NCBI RefSeq assembly: GCF_020076305.1
Contig: NZ_JAIQXE010000001.1
Span: 1,798,001-1,862,000, forward strand
Length of the DNA: 64,000 nucleotides
Direction of reading: 5' to 3'
From: Flavihumibacter profundi
Lineage (GTDB): Bacteria > Bacteroidota > Bacteroidia > Chitinophagales > Chitinophagaceae
Below, piece after piece: positions 27,912 to 35,047 of this stretch. A model generated the notes under the pieces. The model had not been told where the DNA came from and made no database searches. It saw only the letters and a list, made by a program, of their open reading frames with translations. A program made the position numbers and the translations under genes. Positions within the stretch are counted from its first letter, which is position 1; each line of letters begins with the position of its first letter.

Positions 27912-29140
27912 TGCCCGGGCGTAACGACGATATGAACCAATACACTGCTTCCGATATTGCAAAATACTGGAATGGCGAGTTAACTCCTGCACAGATGAAT
28001 GCGATGGAGAGGGCCTCCCTCGACGATCCGTTCCTGGCAGATGCAATGGAAGGATTTGGGCAACTGGAAGCTAACCATCCAGGTCTTCAGCCTGCTCATC
28101 TTGCCGAGTTGAAAGAGCGGCTTTCGCGTCGTATTTCCAATGACATTAAAAAGCCTTTCCCAAACAATTGGTGGAAACCGGCAATTGCTGCAATACTTAT
28201 TATCTCTGCCGGTATAGGGGGTTACCTCCTGTTACTTCCGAAAAACGAATCTGAAATCATTGTCGTAAAACCTACTGTCCAGGCAACAGCACCTGATCGG
28301 GCAAAGGCTAAGCCTTCACCGGCCGTTGATACTTCCCACCCTTTACCTGGAGACGTTGCAGTGCTGGGGCCGAAACAAAAAATCATGCCCTCTCCACAAC
28401 TTATGCCATCATCCCCGAAACCAGGTTCAATAGAATTGAACACTGAAAAGCTGGAAGACGGCAAGGAAACAGAACCGGCTGCGGTTACAGCAAAAATGCC
28501 AGTTCCATCGGATGCCAAACAGGAAGAAAAATATGTCATCAGGGGTGTAGTCCGCAACCAGCAACAACAGCCAGTTGAAGGCGCTTCCGTTAGCCTGGCA
28601 GGAAAGGCAGCCGGTATAAATGTTGTTACCGATGCAGAAGGCCGGTTTCAGATTCCGGTTACAGACACCGCTGCACAGTTAAAAATCACTTCTGCAGGAT
28701 ATGAATCCAACGAACTACTCGTATTGGTAGCCGATAGCAACAAAGATTTGGCAGTAAACCTGAAACCGGCCAGCAACGCAGCAGATGAGGTTGTAGCTGA
28801 GGGCTATGGAGCACGAAAAAGATCCGCCGCACCCCAACAACAGGAGAAACAAAAAGACCTTACTGTAAAAGTTCAGAATGCGATTCCTGTAATTGGGTGG
28901 AACGATTATAATGAATACTTAAAAAAGAATATGGTTATTCCCGACAGCCTGGTTCAACGCCACGGGAATGTGGTGGTCTATTTTGAAGTGACCACAAAAG
29001 GAAAGTTATCTGAATTTTCGATCGAGCAGTCATTGCACCCGACACTTGATAGTGAAGCCATCAGGCTGGTAAAGGAGGGACCAGCCTGGAAAATACTCAA
29101 AGGCCGTAAAGCTGGGGTTTATGTGATCGTACCGTTTTAA
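27911..29140 (+). CDS. Membrane-anchored anti-sigma-like protein with CarboxypepD_reg and TonB C-terminal domains
   Basis: 409 residues. The cytoplasmic N-terminus (about 1-85; 'DIAKYWNGELTPAQMNAMERASLDDPFLADAMEGF') resembles anti-sigma proteins and precedes one membrane segment ('WKPAIAAILIISAGIGGYLLLL', about 87-110). A proline-rich linker follows, then a carboxypeptidase-regulatory-like domain (about 210-290) ending in 'VAEGYGARKRS', and a TonB C-terminal fold ('VVVYFEVTTKGKLSEFSIEQS'). Coupled by one base to the sigma gene. Anti-sigma activity is inferred from position and layout. Confidence 0.82.
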   Translation: MPGRNDDMNQYTASDIAKYWNGELTPAQMNAMERASLDDPFLADAMEGFGQLEANHPGLQPAHLAELKERLSRRISNDIKKPFPNNWWKPAIAAILIISAGIGGYLLLLPKNESEIIVVKPTVQATAPDRAKAKPSPAVDTSHPLPGDVAVLGPKQKIMPSPQLMPSSPKPGSIELNTEKLEDGKETEPAAVTAKMPVPSDAKQEEKYVIRGVVRNQQQQPVEGASVSLAGKAAGINVVTDAEGRFQIPVTDTAAQLKITSAGYESNELLVLVADSNKDLAVNLKPASNAADEVVAEGYGARKRSAAPQQQEKQKDLTVKVQNAIPVIGWNDYNEYLKKNMVIPDSLVQRHGNVVVYFEVTTKGKLSEFSIEQSLHPTLDSEAIRLVKEGPAWKILKGRKAGVYVIVPF

Positions 29141-29145
29141 TGCCC

Positions 29146-29153
29146 TAAATTTG
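29146..29153 (+). promoter_or_regulatory. TAnnTTTG -7 box
   Basis: TAAATTTG fits the Bacteroidota -7 consensus exactly and lies 20 bases before the ATG of the DUF2911 gene. No clear -33 TTTG box is seen at the expected distance. Confidence 0.35.
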
Positions 29154-29173
29154 GGAACTAAAATTATGCTACG

Positions 29174-30010
29174 ATGAAGAAATTGATCTTATTTATGGCA
29201 ATTGCAGTATGCTTCCTTCAGCAGGCAGAAGCACAGCAATTGCGCACTCCCGCGCCAAGTCCCACTTCTACTGTAAAGCAGGAATTTGCCCTGTCTTCAG
29301 TTGAATTGTCTTACTCACGCCCAGCAATAAAAGGTCGGAAAATTTTCGGCGATCTGGTTCCTTACGGAAAAGTTTGGCGTACTGGTGCCAACAGTGCAAC
29401 CACAATTACATTTGGCGAAGATGTGGTTTTTGGCGGCAAAGCTGTTCCAGCTGGCAAATACGGATTATTGACTATTCCGGGTGAAACAGAATGGACTGTT
29501 ATATTATCCAAGCAACTGGATGTAACCAGTCCGGCTGCTTATAAGCAAGACCAGGATGTTGTTCGGGCACAGGTTAAACCTACCCAATTGCCATTGACCG
29601 TAGAGAATTTAATTATCACATTCGACGATATCAAAGCGAACAGTATGAATATGGACATCATTTGGGATAAAACCGCGATTGTGGTGCCCATCACCGCTAA
29701 TATCGATGAACAGATCACCAAACAGATCGATGAACTGATGAACAAGGACAATCGTCCTTATTTTGCCTCTGCTATGTACTACATGGAGAACGGCAAGGAC
29801 CTGAATAAGGCTGCTGCCTGGTTCGACAAAGCAATCGAGCAAACGCCTACAGCCTTCTGGGTTTATTACCAGAGAGCCAATTGCCTTGCTAAACTGGGCC
29901 GTAAACAGGATGCCATTGCATCAGCAAACAAATCCATTGAATTGGCTAAAGCTGCGAAAAACGACGATTACGTTACATTGAACCAGAAATTACTGGCAAC
30001 CCTGAAATAA
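29174..30010 (+). CDS. Secreted DUF2911 protein with C-terminal TPR
   Basis: 278 residues with a signal peptide (MKKLILFMAIAVCFLQQAEA). The DUF2911 core is visible as 'VELSYSRPAIKGRKIFGDLVPYGKVWRTGANSATTITF' and 'AGKYGLLTIP'. Residues about 205-275 form a tetratricopeptide-like pair ('AAAWFDKAIEQTPTAFWVYYQRANCLAKLGRKQDAIA'). Common in Bacteroidota; function unknown. It follows the sigma/anti-sigma pair by 33 bases but may have its own promoter. Confidence 0.9.
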   Translation: MKKLILFMAIAVCFLQQAEAQQLRTPAPSPTSTVKQEFALSSVELSYSRPAIKGRKIFGDLVPYGKVWRTGANSATTITFGEDVVFGGKAVPAGKYGLLTIPGETEWTVILSKQLDVTSPAAYKQDQDVVRAQVKPTQLPLTVENLIITFDDIKANSMNMDIIWDKTAIVVPITANIDEQITKQIDELMNKDNRPYFASAMYYMENGKDLNKAAAWFDKAIEQTPTAFWVYYQRANCLAKLGRKQDAIASANKSIELAKAAKNDDYVTLNQKLLATLK

Positions 30011-30018
30011 TCTATTTC

Positions 30019-30049
30019 AATACCTGGTATCCAGATGGTGCCAGGTATT
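30019..30049. terminator. Bidirectional terminator hairpin between convergent genes
   Basis: AATACCTGG (30019-30027) pairs perfectly with CCAGGTATT (30041-30049) around a 13-nt loop; T-rich sequence follows on both strands. It separates the DUF2911 gene from the leftward lipoprotein gene. Confidence 0.65.
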
Positions 30050-30050
30050 T

Positions 30051-30479
30051 TCATTTTACCCTCTCGAAACAAAGCTGGCAATCCGTACAATTAATAAATG
30101 GCCTGATAGAACTTGAAGGAAGGTTGAACAGAACCCCCTTTTGAAGCCAGTTAAACCAATACCGCTTAAAATCTCCGGCAATCTTTAAATGGCCGTACTG
30201 AGCAATATCAATAGCGTTGTTTTTTAGATGGATACTATAACTGAAAGACCTGCGAAGTTCGGCTGCATTGGCATGCAATCTGTAGGCCATTGAGTTATCA
30301 AATAAAATCAGGTCATCATTTTCTTTATAAATCACAAGGGTATCTGCACGATGCTGAACATCTACCCAAACTCCCATCAATTCACGGCCCGAAAGCGTTT
30401 TCTCTTCCTCTTTGCTGCATCCGCCTGAAAGAAGTAATACAATGAAAGTACCTGCTATACAAACCAGCCGCGGGGTCAT
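30051..30479 (-). CDS. Small lipoprotein of unknown function
   Basis: 142 residues. A lipoprotein signal ends in 'LLLSGGCSKEEE' (Cys-21). The mature part has 'LMGVWVDVQHRADTLVIYKENDDLILFDN', a lipocalin-like beta-strand pattern, but no named domain is recognised. It lies nine bases after the sodium:solute symporter gene on the same strand, so it is probably the last gene of that transcript. Confidence 0.75.
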   Translation of the reverse strand: MTPRLVCIAGTFIVLLLSGGCSKEEEKTLSGRELMGVWVDVQHRADTLVIYKENDDLILFDNSMAYRLHANAAELRRSFSYSIHLKNNAIDIAQYGHLKIAGDFKRYWFNWLQKGVLFNLPSSSIRPFINCTDCQLCFERVK

Positions 30480-30488
30480 TCACTAAGT

Positions 30489-32186
30489 TTAGCTCTTTGA
30501 CCGATTGATCCCCCAAAGCGTTGCATGGATTATAAATGCCAGAAACACTAAAATGATCGCACCAATGGCGTTAAGCCATAGGAACCCAACATTTGTTTTA
30601 AGGAAAAGCCAGATGACCAGTAATTCAGTAAATATGGCGCTCCAGAAAGTTGCATCCCCGCCAATATTTTTGAAGAAAAACGCGATCAGGAAAATCCCCA
30701 GCATAACGCCATAAAATAAGGAACCGAGGATATTAACTGCTTCAATCAAGCTTCCCATATTATTGGCAAACTGGGCAACTATAATGCAAAAAATACCCCA
30801 GCCTAAGGTATACAATTTAGACAGGCGATATTCCTGTAATGGTGTTTCAGTTGTTTTCGCATATTGCTTGTGGATATCGCACATAGTTGATGACGCCAGT
30901 GAATTGAGTGCGGCTGCAATACTTCCCCAGGCAGCCAGGAAAATTACTGCAATCAGCAACCCCACCAGTCCTTTGGGCAGGTGATCCACGACAAACCTGA
31001 GGAATATATAATTAGTATCATTCACATCTGCTGCCGGCAAAGCTGCTTTAAGGGTCGATTTATAGGACGCCCTTGTTTCGTCAAGCCCCTTCTGGTTGGC
31101 ACGTATTTCATCTGCCAGTTTTACATTCTTTGGTTGTTGTACAAATTCACGTACCAGGCTGGACTGGTGACTTGACAGTTCCTGGTAGTTTTTTTCGATA
31201 TCGAGTAATCGCTGTGAAGCTATCGGATCCTTTATCTTACCAGTGACAGCCTGGTTAAAAAAAACTGGCGAAGGGTTAAACAGATAGTAAGCAAATACCA
31301 GGGCACCAATTAATAAAATAGCAAATTGCATGGGCACTTTGATTAACCCATTCATCAGTAACCCTATCCGGCTTTCAGAAATATCCTTTGCGGTAAGGTA
31401 TCGCCCCACCTGGCTTTGGTCTGCTCCGAAATAGGATAGCGACAGAAAGAAGCCGCCGATTATACCACTCCATATATTGTACCTGTCGGTCCAGTCAAAT
31501 CCATTTTTATTCACACCGGTAGTAATGACATTTAACCTGCCCAGTTTGCCACTCACTTTTAAGGCATCAATAAACCCGACACCATCAGGCAACAGGTGAA
31601 CCATCATATAAGCCGCTATAAACATTCCTGAAAAAATGATCAGCAATTGCAATTGCTGCGTATATGCAACGGCTTTAGCTCCGCCACTTACAGTATAAAT
31701 AATCAACAGTCCGCCCATGAAAATATTGGTCCAGTATATATTCCAGCCTAATAAGGACGAGAGGATTATTGCTGGCGCATAAATACTGATACCAGTTGAA
31801 AGTCCGCGGGATACCAGGAAAAGGGAAGAGGTGAACGTGCGGGTTTTTTTATCAAATCTTCCTTCCAGGAATTCGTAGGCTGTAAATACTTTCAGCTTAT
31901 GAAAGATGGGTACAAAAAAAATGGAGATAACGATCATGGCCAGGGGAACGCCAAAATAGTATTGCACAAATCGCATACCATCGGAATATGCCTGGCCTGG
32001 GGCAGACAAAAAAGTTATTGCGCTGGCCTGGGTACCCATGATGCTCAGCAAAATCAGGTACCAGGGCATTGAACGGTTGCTTAGGAAATATCCATCCAGG
32101 TTTTTGCTGGTAGTACTCCTGTACAGGCCATAGGCAATGATGCCTGTTAAGGTGGTAATGAGGATAATCCAATCAAGGCCGCTCAT
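30489..32186 (-). CDS. Sodium:solute symporter (SSS family)
   Basis: 565 residues with about thirteen hydrophobic segments. 'SKNLDGYFLSNRSMPWYLILLSIMGTQASAITFLSAPGQAYSDGM' is the conserved first part of SSS carriers, and 'VSGGAKAVAYTQQLQLLIIFSG' is the family signature region. A soluble insert (about residues 310-375) interrupts the helices. The solute is unknown; the neighbouring PIG-L and M14 hydrolases suggest uptake of a sugar, amino-sugar or peptide product (inference). Its ATG overlaps the stop of the preceding small gene by four bases (ATGA). Confidence 0.9.
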   Translation of the reverse strand: MSGLDWIILITTLTGIIAYGLYRSTTSKNLDGYFLSNRSMPWYLILLSIMGTQASAITFLSAPGQAYSDGMRFVQYYFGVPLAMIVISIFFVPIFHKLKVFTAYEFLEGRFDKKTRTFTSSLFLVSRGLSTGISIYAPAIILSSLLGWNIYWTNIFMGGLLIIYTVSGGAKAVAYTQQLQLLIIFSGMFIAAYMMVHLLPDGVGFIDALKVSGKLGRLNVITTGVNKNGFDWTDRYNIWSGIIGGFFLSLSYFGADQSQVGRYLTAKDISESRIGLLMNGLIKVPMQFAILLIGALVFAYYLFNPSPVFFNQAVTGKIKDPIASQRLLDIEKNYQELSSHQSSLVREFVQQPKNVKLADEIRANQKGLDETRASYKSTLKAALPAADVNDTNYIFLRFVVDHLPKGLVGLLIAVIFLAAWGSIAAALNSLASSTMCDIHKQYAKTTETPLQEYRLSKLYTLGWGIFCIIVAQFANNMGSLIEAVNILGSLFYGVMLGIFLIAFFFKNIGGDATFWSAIFTELLVIWLFLKTNVGFLWLNAIGAIILVFLAFIIHATLWGINRSKS

Positions 32187-32302
32187 GAAAAATGTTGTGT
32201 AAAAAAATGAAAGCCAATAATTTCCAGCAACAGCACTACCAGTAAAAAAATGTACCAGTGCCGCCAGGATTTAAACAGAGGTATCTTTTTTTCATTCTCC
32301 AT
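32183..32302 (-). CDS. 39-residue single-span membrane protein coupled to the symporter
   Basis: Too short for usual gene callers. The product starts MENEKKIPLFKSWRHWY, followed by one hydrophobic helix ('IFLLVVLLLEIIGFHFF'). Its TGA overlaps the symporter's ATG in the arrangement ATGA, which normally means translational coupling. Small membrane partners accompany other sodium symporters, so an accessory role in transport is plausible. The conserved shape and the tight spacing are the evidence; no homology search was made. Confidence 0.7.
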   Translation of the reverse strand: MENEKKIPLFKSWRHWYIFLLVVLLLEIIGFHFFTQHFS

Positions 32303-32319
32303 ATGACTGCTTTAATTTC

Positions 32320-32481
32320 TTATTTTTTCCGGCCGGATATCAATCCGGATGCCAACAGACCTAATGTGAGCCCAATAACCAGACCAATAGTAACCCGTTT
32401 TATAAAGGTGCCGATTATCAATCCAAGTATGATGCAAATGGCAATGCCGATATCTCTCCTTCCCTGATTTGTAGAAGCCAT
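32320..32481 (-). CDS. 53-residue membrane protein with glycine-rich helices
   Basis: A short basic N-terminus (MASTNQGRRD) precedes two hydrophobic helices separated by 'IKRVT', with repeated Gly spacing ('ILGLIIGTF', 'GLVIGLTLGLLASGLISG'), and a basic tail. It starts one base after the stop codon of the PIG-L gene and ends 17 bases before the next small gene. Probably a real member of this minus-strand operon; role unknown. Confidence 0.65.
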   Translation of the reverse strand: MASTNQGRRDIGIAICIILGLIIGTFIKRVTIGLVIGLTLGLLASGLISGRKK

Positions 32482-32482
32482 A

Positions 32483-34990
32483 TTAAAATCCCTTCTTTTG
32501 GTTCAATGCAATAATGTTGGCAAGCAGGCGGTATGCGCCGGGAACACCTGCAGGCAATTCCCTGAAAAAAACCATACCCGTATATACAAAATATCCCTTC
32601 CCATAACGGGCCATAATCAGGCTGCCGGAATCTGGATTTTCACCAGTGTCATTCATGGTAAAGATAGTTTCATAATGGCTATCCCAATTGGCCGCATGGT
32701 ATATACTTCTTTCCTGGATCCAGCCTTCAAAATCCTTTTGCGTTATTTTATTTGGGAAATTCATTATGTCATGCCCGGGATTAGTCACACTAACAACAGC
32801 TTTTTCGTCGGTTATTCTTGTACGTGATATGGTGAATGGATAAGGGCCGATTTTAGATTTAACCGGGCCTATCTGGCTGGAGGTATTGTATTGCACAACC
32901 AGGTTCCCGCCCTTTGCGATATAGTCCATAAGTTTATCATAATAATTACTCAGTGACTCTTTCACATTATAGGCACGAACTCCTGTAATAATGGCGTCGA
33001 AACGCTGCAGGTTTGTTGATGCAAGGGCAGCGTCATCAAGGATTTCAACAATATATCCCATTTGTTTAAGGGCCTCTGCAACACCGTCACCTGAACCCGG
33101 AATATACCCAATGCGTTTGCCAACAACTTTAATTTCTTCATTAACCACCTTAATACTGTTGGGAAAGAAATAGTGAACTGTGGGAATATGGTCATACTGG
33201 ATCAGTTTCATGGCATTATTGTACCCTATTGCTTTGCCATCTCCCGGGATTTCTATCCAGGGATAAATCTGTTGTGGTTTTTCTTTCGCAAATAATGAAT
33301 CAAAAGGCAGTGTTATGACCTGCAGGATGTTCTTTGGACGGGCTAACGGGTAGCCCATATTTTTATCCTTAAGGCTGTTCCCGCCTTTCAGTTCAAAACG
33401 GATACTACCTTTAACCGTGTCAAGCTGTGCATAGCTCTTATAAGTTAACTGCAATTCCTGTGGGTGATGAGGCTGAAGGTTATTCAGGACAACCGTAGGC
33501 ATAGCACCTACAACAATGGGGGGCACAGTAAAAACAGGCTGATAAATTTCACCTTTAACCGGATCAGTGAATTTGTATAAAAGCGGATAGTCATCCCTGA
33601 AAGAATATTTGCCAACAGTAAAACTTAGGTGTACATCATTTTTTGGATTTTGTGCAAAACCTATCAGCGCCTGTGATTCCACATTAAAACTCCCGGTATC
33701 CATTTGTTCCCGCAACCAGTAAGGCTGGTCGGCAAGGAAGCTTTCCCGAACGAGGTACTTATAGGTAATGGAATATTGCTGGTTCAGCCTCGTTTCAGGT
33801 GTTAATTGAAAAGCCGTATCCAGGTAGGAAATTTTTACATTATTTACAGGGATATTACTTCTGTTCACAATGCTGAAACTAACCTGCAATGAATCGCCCG
33901 TAACCGCCACCTGCTGTCCTGCTACCGCTTCAAAATATAAACCCAGCGCAGATTTCAACACCTGGTTAATTTCCCTTAGTTTTTGTTCGCGCCAGTAATC
34001 ATCTGTTATCTTTTCGGATACCCTTTGCCGCAATGCAAATAATGCCGGTGCAATAGCTGAAGGGGCCATTGGATTAAATGCAGCGATAATACTATCGATT
34101 GACTGGTTGACAAATCCACCACCCACCCTGTTCCAGTTGGTTTCAATGCCATCCATAAGATCGGTTTGAATAGAGTCTCCGGCTGTTCCTGAAAAATACT
34201 CGAAAGATGACCCTCTTTGCCTTGGAACACCAAACCCCTGGCTCTTATGCTGGCTGCGGCTTTCAGCAGCCAGTTCACCATAACCCTTGCCAAGGAGCGG
34301 GTTATACACACCAACGTCAATTTTATATTGATTTTCGTTCTGGGTATTGAGCCCGCCAAAATTGAAGGTGTTCCAAAGAATGCGTTTTGCCTGCCAGGGT
34401 TTTACAAATGCCAGCTGTTCCGGAAATTGTGCGGGGTCTGCTGCAGCTTTGAATGCTTCAATGGCCAATACTGCCGATGCCGAATGATGGCCGTGCCCGG
34501 CCCTGTTATCCGGAGGAAAGCGGGTAATAATCACATCCGGGCGAAATTTCCGGATAACCCAAACAACGTCACCCAGGATTTTATTTTTATTCCATATCCT
34601 TAAAGCTTCTTCTGTTGATTTGGAGAATCCGAAATCATATGCCCGGCTAAAAAATTGTTCAGCCCCGTCAATTCTCCTTGCAGCGAGCAATTCCTGTGTT
34701 CTGATCAACCCTAAGGATATGCCCTGTTCATCGCCTATCAGGTTTTGTCCACCATCCCCGCGCGTGATAGACAGGTACCCAGTCCTGAATTTTCTTTCCT
34801 TAGACAGGTAAGCCAGTAAGCGGGTATTTTCATCGTCGGGATGCGCCGCAACATATAATACGGATCCCAATACCCTGAGTTTTTGTAAACTCAGCAAAAT
34901 ATCCGAAGAGGAATAGGTTTGCGGTGTTTGTGCCTTAATAACCAGGCCGGCCAACACAAGGCAAAACCCCGAAATCAATCTTTTCATCAC
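32483..34990 (-). CDS. Exported PIG-L family deacetylase/hydrolase
   Basis: 835 residues with a signal peptide (MMKRLISGFCLVLAGLVIKAQ). The PIG-L zinc motif 'YVAAHPDDENTRLLAYLS' lies near residue 46, with 'RFPPDNRAGHGHHSASAVLA' as the second metal-site motif. The family removes acetyl groups from N-acetylglucosamine-type substrates. The C-terminal half has Ig-like and then a glutamine-amidotransferase-like region ('RFDAIITGVRAYNV', 'GGNLVVQYNT'). A second ATG, one codon in, is equally possible. It begins the tight minus-strand series with two small proteins and the symporter. Confidence 0.88.
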   Translation of the reverse strand: MMKRLISGFCLVLAGLVIKAQTPQTYSSSDILLSLQKLRVLGSVLYVAAHPDDENTRLLAYLSKERKFRTGYLSITRGDGGQNLIGDEQGISLGLIRTQELLAARRIDGAEQFFSRAYDFGFSKSTEEALRIWNKNKILGDVVWVIRKFRPDVIITRFPPDNRAGHGHHSASAVLAIEAFKAAADPAQFPEQLAFVKPWQAKRILWNTFNFGGLNTQNENQYKIDVGVYNPLLGKGYGELAAESRSQHKSQGFGVPRQRGSSFEYFSGTAGDSIQTDLMDGIETNWNRVGGGFVNQSIDSIIAAFNPMAPSAIAPALFALRQRVSEKITDDYWREQKLREINQVLKSALGLYFEAVAGQQVAVTGDSLQVSFSIVNRSNIPVNNVKISYLDTAFQLTPETRLNQQYSITYKYLVRESFLADQPYWLREQMDTGSFNVESQALIGFAQNPKNDVHLSFTVGKYSFRDDYPLLYKFTDPVKGEIYQPVFTVPPIVVGAMPTVVLNNLQPHHPQELQLTYKSYAQLDTVKGSIRFELKGGNSLKDKNMGYPLARPKNILQVITLPFDSLFAKEKPQQIYPWIEIPGDGKAIGYNNAMKLIQYDHIPTVHYFFPNSIKVVNEEIKVVGKRIGYIPGSGDGVAEALKQMGYIVEILDDAALASTNLQRFDAIITGVRAYNVKESLSNYYDKLMDYIAKGGNLVVQYNTSSQIGPVKSKIGPYPFTISRTRITDEKAVVSVTNPGHDIMNFPNKITQKDFEGWIQERSIYHAANWDSHYETIFTMNDTGENPDSGSLIMARYGKGYFVYTGMVFFRELPAGVPGAYRLLANIIALNQKKGF

Positions 34991-35008
34991 TATAAAGGTT
35001 TAAACTTT

Positions 35009-35033
35009 ACCCGCCGGGTAATTCCCGCCGGGT
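35009..35033. repeat. REP-like palindrome, copy 1 (variant)
   Basis: ACCCGCCGGGT (35009-35019), AAT, then TCCCGCCGGGT (35023-35033). The second arm keeps the left-arm form instead of the usual ACCCGGCGGGT, so the hairpin is imperfect. It lies between the M14 peptidase stop and the PIG-L start. Confidence 0.85.
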
Positions 35034-35047
35034 GAAATAGAGAGAAC

